A stretch of 64,000 nucleotides of DNA from Streptomyces liliiviolaceus (lineage in GTDB: Bacteria > Actinomycetota > Actinomycetes > Streptomycetales > Streptomycetaceae). A program made the position numbers and the translations under genes. The DNA is taken from the NCBI RefSeq assembly GCF_018070025.1, contig NZ_JAGPYQ010000001.1, forward strand, positions 1,612,001 to 1,676,000. Direction: 5' to 3'. How positions within the stretch are numbered: position 1 is the stretch's first letter; every line of letters starts with the position of its first letter. Shown one piece after another: positions 17,011 to 25,540 of this stretch. Under the pieces are notes generated by a model. It searched no databases. It was not told the DNA's origin and saw nothing but the letters and a program-made list of their open reading frames with translations.

Positions 17011-18092
17011 GGGATCTGCCACAGAGGGGCGGAGTACTGCTCTGGACGGTTGCCGATGAGGAGTCGGCGCAGGTCCTCGCGTTGGGAGCCGTCGAGGTTC
17101 AGGACTTCGGTGAGGTGGCGGAACGTGGTGTGGGTGACGCCGCGGCGCCTGGCCTCTGCCTCGAACTCGTCGAGTTGAGCCAAGACGGTCTGCGGGACCA
17201 GGTCCGCAGGCGGCTGGTCCTTGAGCCATGCGGCCTTGTTGCGTTCGTAGTCGATCTCCGAGTAGCCGCAGATCTCCCGGCTGTGCGCCTCGACCTCGTC
17301 CAGGGTCTCGGTTGCCATGATGGCGCGGGCCAGTTGGTTGCGGGTGACTGCCTCGTCCAGGTCGACCTCGTGGACGGTTGGGCCCTCGTCCGTGAGCGCG
17401 ATGGGGAGGCCGGCGTCCCGGACTTCGCAGGTGCCGCGTACGCCTCGGGCGGTGGCGGCCAGCATTCCGGTTGCCTCAGACGGGTGCCACTCCAGTACCG
17501 AGCTGACCGACTCCACGTCCGCCGGGGTGAAGGTGTGGATACGGGCGCCGAGTAGGGCGCGCACGTCATCGACCGGCAGTTCGCCGTCGAGGCTGGGACC
17601 GGCAACCAGTAGCCGAACGGGCGCGTTCACCTGGCAGCACGCTGCGAGCGTGAGGGCGTCCGCGAGCGGGCTCTTCAGCGTCGGCTCGTCGGCCCGCGCG
17701 AGGATGGCGCCCCCCACGTCGAGCAGGTCGATCGATTCCGGCGACAAGTGGTCGATCAGCTCTTCAAGTTGGCGCGTGACGCCCTCGACGCCGTGGTGCG
17801 GGTCGAGCAGCGCGAACGTGTGCGGGAGCTCTGCCGCGAGCCGCGGGAGTGTGGACCCTGCCGGTGCGATCGGGCGGGCGTTCGCCGGCACTGTCCAGAC
17901 GGCGGGGGTGAGCTGTTCGAGGCCGGTGAAGTTGTCCGGGCCTCGTGGGCCCGGCACTGGATCGACGAGCAGGCGGTCCCACGCGTACGTGAGGATCACC
18001 GCCTGGTCCTCGTCGCCGTAGAGGGCGGAGTGAAGCATGGCGGCGGCGACAGCGTCGCCCCCTCCTCCTGCTGCGACGATCAACCGCTTCAT
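17007..18092 (-). CDS. DUF1152 family protein
   Basis: 361 residues from ATG 18092, preceded by GGAAGGTGG. The N-terminus MKRLIVAAGGGGDAVAAAML, followed by ILTYAWDRLLVDPVPGPRG, and the later LLDVGGAILARADEPTLKSP and VRLLVAGPSLDGEL segments are the hallmark blocks of DUF1152, a Rossmann-like fold of unknown activity found in archaea and actinobacteria. The glycine-rich start suggests nucleotide or dinucleotide binding. It is the first gene of a two-gene unit with the HEAT-like protein, inside the tRNA-Gly island and directly next to the attachment site. Confidence 0.85.
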   Translation of the reverse strand: MKRLIVAAGGGGDAVAAAMLHSALYGDEDQAVILTYAWDRLLVDPVPGPRGPDNFTGLEQLTPAVWTVPANARPIAPAGSTLPRLAAELPHTFALLDPHHGVEGVTRQLEELIDHLSPESIDLLDVGGAILARADEPTLKSPLADALTLAACCQVNAPVRLLVAGPSLDGELPVDDVRALLGARIHTFTPADVESVSSVLEWHPSEATGMLAATARGVRGTCEVRDAGLPIALTDEGPTVHEVDLDEAVTRNQLARAIMATETLDEVEAHSREICGYSEIDYERNKAAWLKDQPPADLVPQTVLAQLDEFEAEARRRGVTHTTFRHLTEVLNLDGSQREDLRRLLIGNRPEQYSAPLWQIP

Positions 18093-18236
18093 GCGGTCAG
18101 CGTACGAGCCACCTTCCTCTGCGACCACGTAGGTGTGGCAGTTCCTCCTCGCACCTGCCGGAGGAGTCCACTGGCAACTGGTCGAGCCGCTTGGCGCCGA
18201 TGTGGTCCGTGCCGCGCCGGGGGCACGGACCACGGG

Positions 18237-18324
18237 CAACAAGAAACCCCCGGGTCGACGACCTGGGGGCTCTGCATGGAGCGGGTGACGAGAATCGAAC
18301 TCGCACTCTCAGCTTGGGAAGCTG
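18237..18324 (-). repeat. Right attachment copy of the tRNA-Gly island
   Basis: This is the 88-bp partner of 11516-11603. Here it is continuous with the 5' half of tRNA-Gly, so the functional tRNA was restored by the element's own copy, as is usual for tRNA-site integration. Confidence 0.85.
18242..18270 (-). terminator. Terminator of tRNA-Gly
   Basis: On the minus strand, CCCCCAGGTC-GTC-GACCCGGGGG is followed by TTTCTTGTT, a stem with a T-rich tail just downstream of the tRNA 3' end. It is part of the duplicated attachment sequence and also exists, slightly mutated, at about 11521-11550. Confidence 0.85.
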
Positions 18325-18350
18325 ATGTTCTACCACTAAACTACACCCGC
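18277..18350 (-). tRNA. tRNA-Gly (anticodon CCC)
   Basis: The 7-bp acceptor GCGGGTG/CACCCGC closes exactly. The D-arm GTTT-AGTGGTA-GAAC, the anticodon arm TCAGC-TTCCCAA-GCTGA (anticodon CCC) and the T-arm GCGAG-TTCGATT-CTCGT are all present. The discriminator base is U, and a 3' CCA is encoded (18277-18279). It is the target site of the neighbouring island. Confidence 0.95.
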
Positions 18351-18621
18351 GTAAGACGCCGGATACGGGTTGTCGTGCCGGGTCGGAAACGCGGATTCAC
18401 CATACCTCATGCCAGGCCCCCGGCGCTGAAGCCGTGGGGCCCGGGGGCGTTTCGGGGGGTGGACGGGGCTGCGGGTCGCGGGAGTTGGGGCGTACGGTGG
18501 AGGAGCTGGAGAGGGGGCGGGCGGGATCGGAGTGCCGCCTGGAAGGCCGTCCCTTTCATCCCGTAATGTGGCTTCTTCTTCAGTCAGACGCGGCTCTTGG
18601 GGAAGGGACTCTGAGGACTTG

Positions 18622-18783
18622 ATGGAACGCAGCACCGTCGTCCGTTGTGCCGAGGGGCACGTATTCAGCACCGCATCACTTCCGATGCAGCAGGCCGATC
18701 GGCTCGGTCCTGGCCGGCTGATCCGTTGTCCCCGGTGCACCCGGCTCCGCAACGTCGTACCCGTGGAGTTCGAGAAGCGCTAG
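18622..18783 (+). CDS. Small zinc-ribbon-like conserved protein
   Basis: 53 residues from ATG 18622 with a GAGGA ribosome site. It begins [20 protein letters not shown] and carries a C-terminal [16 protein letters not shown], giving Cys-x4-His and CxxC metal ligands. Small proteins of this kind are common in Streptomyces; the role is not established. It lies between tRNA-Gly and dcd with its own ribosome site. Confidence 0.75.
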   Translation: MERSTVVRCAEGHVFSTASLPMQQADRLGPGRLIRCPRCTRLRNVVPVEFEKR

Positions 18784-18886
18784 ACCGGCCGCGGTCAGTG
18801 CCGACCGCGCAGTAGTTCAGGAGCCCGCGGGCTCGCCACGATCACCGGATTGTGGTGGGCCCGCGGGCTCTGCGTATCCTCGGGGC

Positions 18887-19462
18887 GTGCTTCTCTCTGA
18901 CAAGGACATCCGGGCCGAGATCGACGCCGGGCGTGTGCGGATCGACCCCTACGACGAATCCATGGTGCAGCCCTCAAGCATCGATGTGCGGCTCGACCGC
19001 TACTTCCGGGTGTTCGAGAACCACCGCTACCCCCACATCGACCCCTCCGTCGAGCAGGCGGATCTGACGCGGCTCGTCGAGCCCGAGGGGGACGAGCCGT
19101 TCATCTTGCACCCCGGGGAGTTCGTGCTGGCGAGCACGTACGAGGTCATCTCGCTTCCCGACGACCTCGCGTCGCGGCTTGAGGGCAAGAGCTCGCTCGG
19201 GCGCCTCGGGCTCGTCACCCACTCCACCGCCGGGTTCATCGACCCCGGGTTCTCCGGGCACGTGACCCTTGAGCTGTCCAACCTCGCGACCCTGCCCATC
19301 AAGCTCTGGCCGGGGATGAAGATCGGGCAGCTGTGCATGTTCCAGCTCAGCTCGGCGGCCGAGTTCCCGTACGGCAGCGACCGGTACGGGTCCCGCTACC
19401 AGGGGCAGCGCGGCCCGACCGCCTCCCGCTCCTACCTCAACTTCCATCGGACCCAGGTGTGA
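18887..19462 (+). CDS. dcd: dCTP deaminase
   Basis: 191 residues, GTG start, the usual length for the family. Diagnostic blocks are [33 protein letters not shown], the substrate-binding [32 protein letters not shown] and the C-terminal [12 protein letters not shown]. The enzyme deaminates dCTP to dUTP for thymidylate synthesis, as a trimer in the cytoplasm. It is followed after 17 bp by the phosphoribosyltransferase gene, probably co-transcribed. Confidence 0.97.
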   Translation: MLLSDKDIRAEIDAGRVRIDPYDESMVQPSSIDVRLDRYFRVFENHRYPHIDPSVEQADLTRLVEPEGDEPFILHPGEFVLASTYEVISLPDDLASRLEGKSSLGRLGLVTHSTAGFIDPGFSGHVTLELSNLATLPIKLWPGMKIGQLCMFQLSSAAEFPYGSDRYGSRYQGQRGPTASRSYLNFHRTQV

Positions 19463-19479
19463 GCGGGAGCGGGGCTGAC

Positions 19480-19989
19480 GTGAGCGACGTACGCGAGAAC
19501 CTGACGTACGAGCGGTTCGGGGGCGCCGTTCGTGAGCTCGCCCAGACCATCGCCGACGACGGGTACGAGCCCGACATCGTGCTCAGCATCGCGCGCGGCG
19601 GTGTCTTCGTGGCCGGCGGGCTCGCCTACGCCCTCGACTGCAAGAACATCCACCTCGTGAACGTCGAGTTCTACACGGGGGTCGGGACCACTCTCGACAT
19701 GCCCGTCATGCTCGCTCCCGTCCCCAACGCCATCGACTTCTCCGACAAGAAGGTGCTGATCACGGACGACGTGGCCGACACCGGCAAGACGCTGAAGCTC
19801 GTGCACGACTTCTGCGTCGACGCCGTCGCCGAGGTGCGCTCCGCGGTCATCTACGAGAAGTCGCAGTCCCTGGTGAAGTGCGAGTACGTGTGGAAGCGCA
19901 CCGATGAGTGGATCAACTTCCCGTGGTCTGTGTTGCCTCCATGCCGTAAGTCTGGCACGCCCATCACGCCTTCGAAAGAGGCTCTCTGA
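19480..19989 (+). CDS. Phosphoribosyltransferase with element-supplied C-terminus
   Basis: 169 residues from GTG 19480. The type I PRT fold shows IVLSIARGGVFVAGGLAYAL and the PRPP-binding loop VLITDDVADTGKTL; the protein is related to hypoxanthine/xanthine-type PRTs. Residues 1-149 (to INFPW) are chromosomal. The last 20 (from SVLPPCRKSG) come from the integrated element. The native end (SVEPPVVKRAGQVLDA, 16 residues) is stranded at 32700-32750. Since both ends keep an SVxPPxxK-like start, the enzyme is probably still active. It lies 17 bp after dcd. Confidence 0.9.
   Translation: MSDVRENLTYERFGGAVRELAQTIADDGYEPDIVLSIARGGVFVAGGLAYALDCKNIHLVNVEFYTGVGTTLDMPVMLAPVPNAIDFSDKKVLITDDVADTGKTLKLVHDFCVDAVAEVRSAVIYEKSQSLVKCEYVWKRTDEWINFPWSVLPPCRKSGTPITPSKEAL
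19922..19926. other. Left attachment junction (attL core CGTGG)
   Basis: The left flank GATCAACTTCC is PRT coding sequence; the right flank TCTGTGTTGCC is element sequence that continues the PRT frame. CGTGG is the only stretch shared with the right junction, consistent with the very short cores of large serine recombinases. Confidence 0.8.
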
Positions 19990-20014
19990 CCTCTGGAGTG
20001 GGGCGTAGATCGAA

Positions 20015-20052
20015 TCTGCCCCTCGCGTGCTCAAGGCGCAGCGAGGGGCAGA
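20015..20052. terminator. Hairpin after the PRT gene
   Basis: TCTGCCCCTCGC pairs perfectly with GCGAGGGGCAGA across a 14-nt loop, 26 bp after the PRT stop. It lies inside the element, so the element supplies both the new tail and a terminator for the host gene, which also insulates its own genes. Confidence 0.75.
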
Positions 20053-20095
20053 CAGAGGCGGCTCTACCGGAGGTGGAGCACCGCCACGCCCTGGT

Positions 20096-20299
20096 TCAGG
20101 TGCGGCGGCTCCAGAGCGCTTTCCACCATGCCAGGCGGTCTGCCGAGCCCTGAGGGATCACAGCGTGTAGTGCGGCCAAGGCATTGGTTAGTACGAAACA
20201 AGGGACAACAACCCACCATGGCGCGCCGAGTGTGGCGACCATGACGGCGCCTCCTGCTGCACTAGTGAATCCGAGTGTGTTCCTGAAGCCGATCGGCAT
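20096..20299 (-). CDS. Small membrane protein
   Basis: 67 residues, ATG 20299. Two hydrophobic helices (about residues 12-32 and 34-50: WWVVVPCFVLTNALAALHAV) are followed by a basic/aromatic tail, DRLAWWKALWSRRT. The ribosome site is weak. No family is recognised. It diverges from the XRE-type regulator. Confidence 0.5.
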   Translation of the reverse strand: MPIGFRNTLGFTSAAGGAVMVATLGAPWWVVVPCFVLTNALAALHAVIPQGSADRLAWWKALWSRRT

Positions 20300-20436
20300 G
20301 ATCTTGCGTACTCCCTCAGTGTGTCTAGCCTGCCCTGCTGATCTTCATCTCAGCGTCAAGGAAGTTCTTGCGGGATCGGGAAGCACAACTTGCCCACAAT
20401 CGGGAATAATGCTGCTCTCGGGAAGAAAGGGCGGGC

Positions 20437-21849
20437 ATGGTCGACGATCAGCTTCCAGCGCGGCGAGGGCGGGGTCTAGGAGCCGTAAAGCCGGGTCCAG
20501 GCGAAGTAGTGCGTTTTGCGAATCACTTGCGGGAGCTGCAAGGAGAGCTGCAGGTAACGCAGGATGAATTGGCCCGCAGATTGCACGTAAGCCCGAGTAC
20601 TCTTTCGCGCTATATGTCAGGTGAGAGAGTGCCCGAGAGGGAATTTCTCTTGGGTATTTACGGCATGCTCGGGAAGCGTGCAGACCTCGCAGATCCGGCG
20701 GGAGATTTCAAGCATAGCGTTGAAATCCTTTTTGCGGCTAAGGAGCGAAAGGAGCCACTGAGTCACAGGATCTGGATTTTGGAGCTAGCTAAAGAGCGGC
20801 TGGAAAATGAGATCAAGGAAGGGCGGGATAAGGCTGCTTCTCTGGAAAGGAAATTGAAAGAGGAAATTTCGAGACGATGTGAACTTGAAGCGGAGCTAGA
20901 TGAGTTGCGCTCTGAAATAACTCAGCGAGCAGCGGATAGACATCGCATGGGTGAACTGCAAGAGCTGCGCGTGACAGTAGATGAAAAGGTCCACGAACTT
21001 GAGGGTGTGCTTCGTCAGCAGAGATCCGTCGTCACTCTTCTGGAAGGGGATCGGGAAAAATTGTCCTCCGCATTGGGGGATGCTGAACGCCAGGCGAGCC
21101 TGAACTCACTCATTCGGACTGGTTGGTCCGAAGGTGAGGGCCAGCGCTGGGCGCAAGATGGAGAATTGAAGGAGCATGTCGTTCAGCAAGCGGGCGAGCT
21201 ATTCGATGAAGGGGAATCAGAGAAAGGGGATAATTTACTCTCTGTCTATGCGCGAGGCATCGTTTCTGGCCAACTTGTCGAATTCGTTGTGGCGCTCTAC
21301 GCTAATGATCGCCGACCTGCCGCTATGCGTCTTCTTTCTAGAGAGGTTTCTACGCGTTCTGTCAGTGAAGTTATTAAGCTAATGAGGAAATTTTGGGAGA
21401 AGGGACGGAGAGAGGAGTACAGTCAGGTCGGGATTAAGGAGGTCGACTTCATTCTGGATTCCTTCTTGGCGCAGCGCGGTGCTGGAGAAATCGCCAAGCT
21501 GTTGAATGCGATGGCCGAAAGTGACATATTCGATGTGAGTGAAGTTGCAAGGATTGTGACCCTCGGTAGGTGGGCTGTGATGTTTCCGGAAATTTATCCC
21601 GTGCTCAGTTCCTCTGTCCGGGAAATGTATCTCAGGAAAACTCTTGAGGGTGATTCCAGGACGGCTGCGGCGGCGATCATTTGGCTTTCCTTGGAGCCTG
21701 GTGCTGACGGTTATCCAGTTCCACTCTCGTTTATGGAGGAGTTGGAGGAATCGAAAAAATTGGCTATTTCAAAACATCTCCGTAAAAGCGGCTGGTCTGA
21801 TGAAGCGTCCATGATGGCCATTTACGGTACAACAGATCTGGGAAGGTAG
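20437..21849 (+). CDS. XRE-type HTH protein with long coiled coil
   Basis: 470 residues. A Cro/C1-type helix-turn-helix lies at about residues 30-80 (LQVTQDELARRLHVSPSTLSRYMSGERVP). A coiled coil follows at about 110-215, rich in Glu/Lys/Arg heptads (RLENEIKEGRDKAASLERKL), then a helical C-terminal domain of unknown type. The gene is markedly richer in A and T than its surroundings, with many third-position A/T codons, so it is a foreign acquisition even within the element. The coiled coil suggests dimers or a filament-like regulator; the target is unknown. Confidence 0.8.
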   Translation: MVDDQLPARRGRGLGAVKPGPGEVVRFANHLRELQGELQVTQDELARRLHVSPSTLSRYMSGERVPEREFLLGIYGMLGKRADLADPAGDFKHSVEILFAAKERKEPLSHRIWILELAKERLENEIKEGRDKAASLERKLKEEISRRCELEAELDELRSEITQRAADRHRMGELQELRVTVDEKVHELEGVLRQQRSVVTLLEGDREKLSSALGDAERQASLNSLIRTGWSEGEGQRWAQDGELKEHVVQQAGELFDEGESEKGDNLLSVYARGIVSGQLVEFVVALYANDRRPAAMRLLSREVSTRSVSEVIKLMRKFWEKGRREEYSQVGIKEVDFILDSFLAQRGAGEIAKLLNAMAESDIFDVSEVARIVTLGRWAVMFPEIYPVLSSSVREMYLRKTLEGDSRTAAAAIIWLSLEPGADGYPVPLSFMEELEESKKLAISKHLRKSGWSDEASMMAIYGTTDLGR

Positions 21850-22467
21850 CGGAATATGGCCGGCCGGGAGCAGTTGGCTGATATGTGATCGATAGAGAAA
21901 GTAGGGGAACGGTGCCCTGTGGGCGGCTTGTTGACCTGCTAGAGGGAGTGCCTAGAGAGGAAGCACAGACTTGAGGCCCCTCTCCTGACGGCCGTGATCT
22001 GCTCGTGAGGTCCCGTGTGGCGGGTTCGCGCGGATACTTGGGGCCTATTTACTTTTCCAACTCGTCTGCAACTAGAAGCAGAGATGGGGGAACTTCCGGC
22101 CTGTTTCGAGGGCCGTGATGCCCATGCCGATGGTTTCTTCGGTCTCACCGGTTCGGGCGGCTGTTACGCCGAGGGTGAGGCGAACTTCTGCGGCGAGGAT
22201 AGGGGAGACCTCTGTGCCGTCGGGGCCGGTGCCGATGCGGACTACTGATCGCGCGTGTCTGTGAGGCCCTCGCCGACGCGCAAGCGGTCTCCGAGAGATG
22301 AGCCGCTGCACCAGCCCATGCACCCGCTGAAAGTGAGTGGCGCTGTCCCATCTCGTCTTTGATGCCGAAGAGTGGGTACCTTCATGGTCGTGTCTGGCGT
22401 GCGTCGGGTTGGTCACCTGTAGGCGTGCGCCGGTTGATCGCGCGCGACTAGGGGAGCTGGTACGGGC
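21850..22467. other. Intergenic region of the element, 618 bp
   Basis: No gene is clearly supported. A minus-strand frame at 22072-22416 (114 residues, with GPDGTEVSPILAAEVRLTLG) has some protein-like character in its second half but no ribosome site. It could be a small or broken regulator gene. Nothing else stands out. Confidence 0.35.
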
Positions 22468-23388
22468 ATGTCCGTTGGAGCTGCTCGGGGATCAGGACAA
22501 GCGTTCACTTCGGCTCGGGCGGAACGCGTGATGACTGCCGCGTGCCGCACTGCTGGGCTTGACGACAGAGGCGCGGAGCTAATCCGACTGGGGGAAAACG
22601 CTCTGTACCGGCTGGCTTCGGTGCCGGTGATCGTGCGTATCGCGCGATCGGTCGAGTATCTGCCGGCCGCGCGCAAGGAAGTGGACGTTTCGCGGTGGCT
22701 GGCTACCGAGGGCTTCCCTGCGGCGCGCATCGTTGAAGATCTCGACCAACCGCTGATGACCGATGGGCATCCGGTGACCTTCTGGCATCTGATCGTCGAA
22801 GGGGGCAGGGGGGCCACGTACGGAGAGTTGGGTGCGGTCTTGCGTGACCTGCATTCGCTGACGCTGCCTACTGGCTTGGATCTGCCTCGATACAGTGCCT
22901 TCGGGCTTTCTGACTTACGTCTAGAGCGGGCTGCCGGGATACCGGATGCCGATCTTGCGTTCCTGCGTAGACGGGGCCGGGAGTTGAAAGACCGGCTCGT
23001 CGAGCTGCGGTTCGAGTCGCCCTTAGGCCCCGTGCACGGTGACGCGCACACCGACAACCTGATGGTGGACCGGAACGGGGTGGTGCACCTGATCGATTTT
23101 GAAAACTTCTGCGTCGATCACCCCGAGTGGGATCTTGAGGTTGCTGCGCACGAGTATGACCGGCTTGGCTGGGTGACGGATCAGCAGTACGCCGACTTTG
23201 TGGGCACCTACGGGCGTGACCTGAGAGAGTGGCCCGGTTTCAAGACGCTGTGCGCAGTCCAGGAGTTCAAGATGACTACCTGGCTCATGCAGAACATCGC
23301 TGAGGGGGAGGACGTGGCGGAGGAGGTAGGTCGGCGTATCAAGTCGTTGCGCGATGGCGCCGCGCCGCGCCGATGGCTCCCGTATTGA
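22468..23388 (+). CDS. Aminoglycoside-phosphotransferase-fold kinase
   Basis: 306 residues. The APH/choline-kinase fold shows the catalytic loop LGPVHGDAHTDNLMVDR (HGDxHxxN) and the metal-binding LIDFENFCVDHPEWDL. N-terminal strands include ENALYRLASVPVIVRIARS, which replaces the usual glycine loop. Members of the family phosphorylate aminoglycosides, choline, homoserine or other small hydroxyl compounds; the substrate here cannot be told. It is cargo of the integrative element. The start could also be ATG 22531. Confidence 0.85.
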   Translation: MSVGAARGSGQAFTSARAERVMTAACRTAGLDDRGAELIRLGENALYRLASVPVIVRIARSVEYLPAARKEVDVSRWLATEGFPAARIVEDLDQPLMTDGHPVTFWHLIVEGGRGATYGELGAVLRDLHSLTLPTGLDLPRYSAFGLSDLRLERAAGIPDADLAFLRRRGRELKDRLVELRFESPLGPVHGDAHTDNLMVDRNGVVHLIDFENFCVDHPEWDLEVAAHEYDRLGWVTDQQYADFVGTYGRDLREWPGFKTLCAVQEFKMTTWLMQNIAEGEDVAEEVGRRIKSLRDGAAPRRWLPY

Positions 23389-23398
23389 GGACAGAGTT

Positions 23399-24766
23399 TC
23401 AGTCCTTCAGATTGGCCAATGCCTCGGAAATTTGATCGTTGAAACGGGTTACGATCGGGGTTTTCGCATGGACGCTGGTCTTCTCCTGGAAGTCGGTCAC
23501 GTAGCGCAGGAATCGAATCGACTGGAGTGATTCGCCTTCCTTAACTGCCTTTGTGGCAGTGTGAATTGCACTGTCAAGATCTCCGTTCAGTAGGTGGCTG
23601 TCCGCAAGGACCATGCGGCAGAATCCCAGGGTGCGCGCATATTGAGGATTAGTCTTCGAGACTGCCTGTTCGGCGAAATGGAGTGCTTCGGTAGGGCGTT
23701 TCAGATCGCGAAAGCAGTGGGAGAATTCCCCGATCAATTCTGCTTCGTCGAAGTAAGCGAGCCATTCGGGATCATTGGCGGCATCGGCTCTCTCGAAGTG
23801 GTGCTCTGCCTCGTTCATGGCGCGGGAGGCGCCAGGGAGGTCTCCGCCGCTTGAGAGGGCGCGAGCCTCATGGATCGTGTACATGGCCTTGGCGCGTGGG
23901 GTGGCGCTGCTATGGGCTCCCTCGACGGCGGCGCGGGCCAGTTGTAGGGCGCGTGACGTGTGTCCGAGGTAGTTCGCCTGATGGCTGAGGTTGGCCAGGA
24001 TGGAGGCGCCGAACATGCGGTCGCCGGTGACCTGGGTGAGTCGTAGCCCATGAAGTAAATAGCGGTTCGCCAAGTCGTGATTGCCGATGTCGTACGCCAT
24101 CCAACCCAATACTTCGGCGGTCTCCGCCGCCACCCTGAACAGGCTTTGACCGACCTTCTCTGAATAGCTGGCGTTCAGTAGCGGTAGTACTTCATGGCGG
24201 AAGTAGTGCCCCAAGGCTTTATGGCCGTGGCCGCCGCCGTACAAGAAATCCAGACGCATAAACATCTCGGTGGCGGTTTGGATTGCGTTAACGTCGCGCA
24301 TGCCGACGCGTTGCGTAGAGGGCCGGTCCGCCATCACGCCATCAGGTCGGGCCACCATCCACGACAATACTGCGGTGCTGAAATCCGTGTCCGGGGTGAT
24401 GAGTTGATTGTTCGACGCGGTCTCACGCTGTTCTTCGGTAAGACCTCCCAAAGCTGACAACGTCTCGGGTAAAGCGGAGAGATAGGTGATTGGCTGAGAC
24501 GCGGGCGGATCTGGATTATCGAGAAGTCCGAGATCTTCTTGCGTGATGCGGCGTCCCATTTTTGCACTGAGGGCATCCGCCATAATTCTGGCCGCTGGTG
24601 GTCGGATGCCCGATCCGTCCCGCCACCGCTGCACGGACACGTGGGTGGTCCCCAGGTCGATGCCCCGCCGTTGAGCAAGATCGCGCATGCGTTTGGCAAG
24701 ACCCTTGTTCGAGACCGAAGCCTCAGTCATAAGGGAGATCAACTGCGCGTTCGGCTCTCGGCTCAT
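23399..24766 (-). CDS. NsdA-like HTH/TPR regulator
   Basis: 455 residues, ATG 24766 after GGGGAAC. An N-terminal XRE-like DNA-binding region (about 1-75: NKGLAKRMRDLAQRRGI, VSVQRWRDGSGIRPP) is followed by a long helical TPR-type region (about 165-440: LANRYLLHGLRLTQVTGDR, LGHTSRALQLARAAVEGA). The arrangement resembles NsdA, a Streptomyces regulator of differentiation and antibiotic production. It is transcribed away from the RsbW-like gene, with paired GTTCA/TGAAC palindromes in the shared promoter region that may be its operators. Confidence 0.8.
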   Translation of the reverse strand: MSREPNAQLISLMTEASVSNKGLAKRMRDLAQRRGIDLGTTHVSVQRWRDGSGIRPPAARIMADALSAKMGRRITQEDLGLLDNPDPPASQPITYLSALPETLSALGGLTEEQRETASNNQLITPDTDFSTAVLSWMVARPDGVMADRPSTQRVGMRDVNAIQTATEMFMRLDFLYGGGHGHKALGHYFRHEVLPLLNASYSEKVGQSLFRVAAETAEVLGWMAYDIGNHDLANRYLLHGLRLTQVTGDRMFGASILANLSHQANYLGHTSRALQLARAAVEGAHSSATPRAKAMYTIHEARALSSGGDLPGASRAMNEAEHHFERADAANDPEWLAYFDEAELIGEFSHCFRDLKRPTEALHFAEQAVSKTNPQYARTLGFCRMVLADSHLLNGDLDSAIHTATKAVKEGESLQSIRFLRYVTDFQEKTSVHAKTPIVTRFNDQISEALANLKD

Positions 24767-24830
24767 GTTCCCCTACCCGGCCCGAGAATGACGGCGAGTA
24801 TCCATCCTGTCACAGCGATCTCGCCCTGGA

Positions 24831-24880
24831 GGGGGGTTCATGAGTGAACCCCCCTGGCTCGGGGCGGTGTTCATGTGAAC
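24831..24880. promoter_or_regulatory. Two GTTCA/TGAAC palindromes (operator-like)
   Basis: The first palindrome (24831-24854) has arms ending GTTCA and TGAAC separated by TGAG, flanked by G6 and C6. The second (24869-24880) is GTTCA-TG-TGAAC, and a further TGAAC half-site follows at 24888-24892. They lie between the divergent NsdA-like (start 24766) and RsbW-like (start 24983) genes, so a regulator bound here could control both. Confidence 0.6.
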
Positions 24881-24982
24881 CCCCTGGTGAACACTCCCGG
24901 CTGCGCCTTCTGCGTCGTGTACTGGCTTGCCAACAGCAAGCGGCGCCGTGGAGGCCCGTCGAGGGCTTCGGAAGGGGACCGG

Positions 24983-25540
24983 ATGGATGCCAAGAAGTCT
25001 GCGCACTTGATGAGCGAAGTGGACGCGTTCGCTCACTGGTACGTAGTGCCGGACCCGTCCTCTACTGGTCGCTTTCTGGCGCTGACGCTGTTCGCGGAGT
25101 TCCCCGACACCGTGCGCGTGGCGCGTGACATGACGGCCGCGTTCCTGCGGGGCGCGGGCGTGCATGACGTCGTGGACGATGCTCGGCTGGCTGTCTCTGA
25201 GCTGGTCGGCAACGTGGTGAACCATGCGGTGCCGGATCGTCATCTGGCAGAGCCTGGTAAGGCGCGGCGTGTCGATCTGACGTTCAAGCTGTGGCCGAAG
25301 TGGCTGTTCGTCGGTGTGGCCGATGAGGACTCGACGCCTCCTGTGCTCCCGGCAGGTGAGCCGTTCTCTCCGGGGTTGATGGGTGATCTCTCCGAAGCGG
25401 TGGTGCCCGACAGGGGCCGAGGGCTCCTGATCGTCCAGCGTCTCGCGGTGGCGGTGTGGTGGACACCGGAAGATCGGGGCGGCAAGACCGTCTGGTGCCG
25501 CTTCGACCTCGACCGCGAAGCCACGGACAGACCCGACTGA
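24983..25540 (+). CDS. RsbW-like ATP-binding protein (HATPase fold)
   Basis: 185 residues from ATG 24983, preceded by GGAAGGGG at 5-nt spacing. The GHKL ATPase motifs are an N-box (RLAVSELVGNVVNHAV), a G1-like region (VGVADEDSTPP) and a G2-like GRGLLIVQRLAVAVWW. The family comprises anti-sigma kinases such as RsbW/SpoIIAB and similar Streptomyces single-domain ATPases. These are common next to NsdA-like or DUF397 regulators. The partner sigma factor or substrate is not in the window. Confidence 0.85.
   Translation: MDAKKSAHLMSEVDAFAHWYVVPDPSSTGRFLALTLFAEFPDTVRVARDMTAAFLRGAGVHDVVDDARLAVSELVGNVVNHAVPDRHLAEPGKARRVDLTFKLWPKWLFVGVADEDSTPPVLPAGEPFSPGLMGDLSEAVVPDRGRGLLIVQRLAVAVWWTPEDRGGKTVWCRFDLDREATDRPD

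Larger units (their letters stand above)
11516..18324. mobile_element. tRNA-Gly-inserted genomic island (no integrase)
   Basis: The island is bounded by an 88-bp direct repeat (11516-11603 and 18237-18324) with 84 identical positions and no gaps. It covers the 3' part of tRNA-Gly(CCC) and its terminator. The complete tRNA is at the right end, and the displaced 3' copy is at the left. Cargo is the NACHT-HEAT/membrane-protein pair and the DUF1152/HEAT-like pair. No integrase, Rep or transfer gene is seen inside, so the island is either mobilised in trans or decayed. Confidence 0.8.

Noticed and set aside
22072..22416. 114-residue minus-strand frame in the element
   Set aside because: Some protein-like sequence but no ribosome site and no recognised domain; kept only as a remark on the gap.
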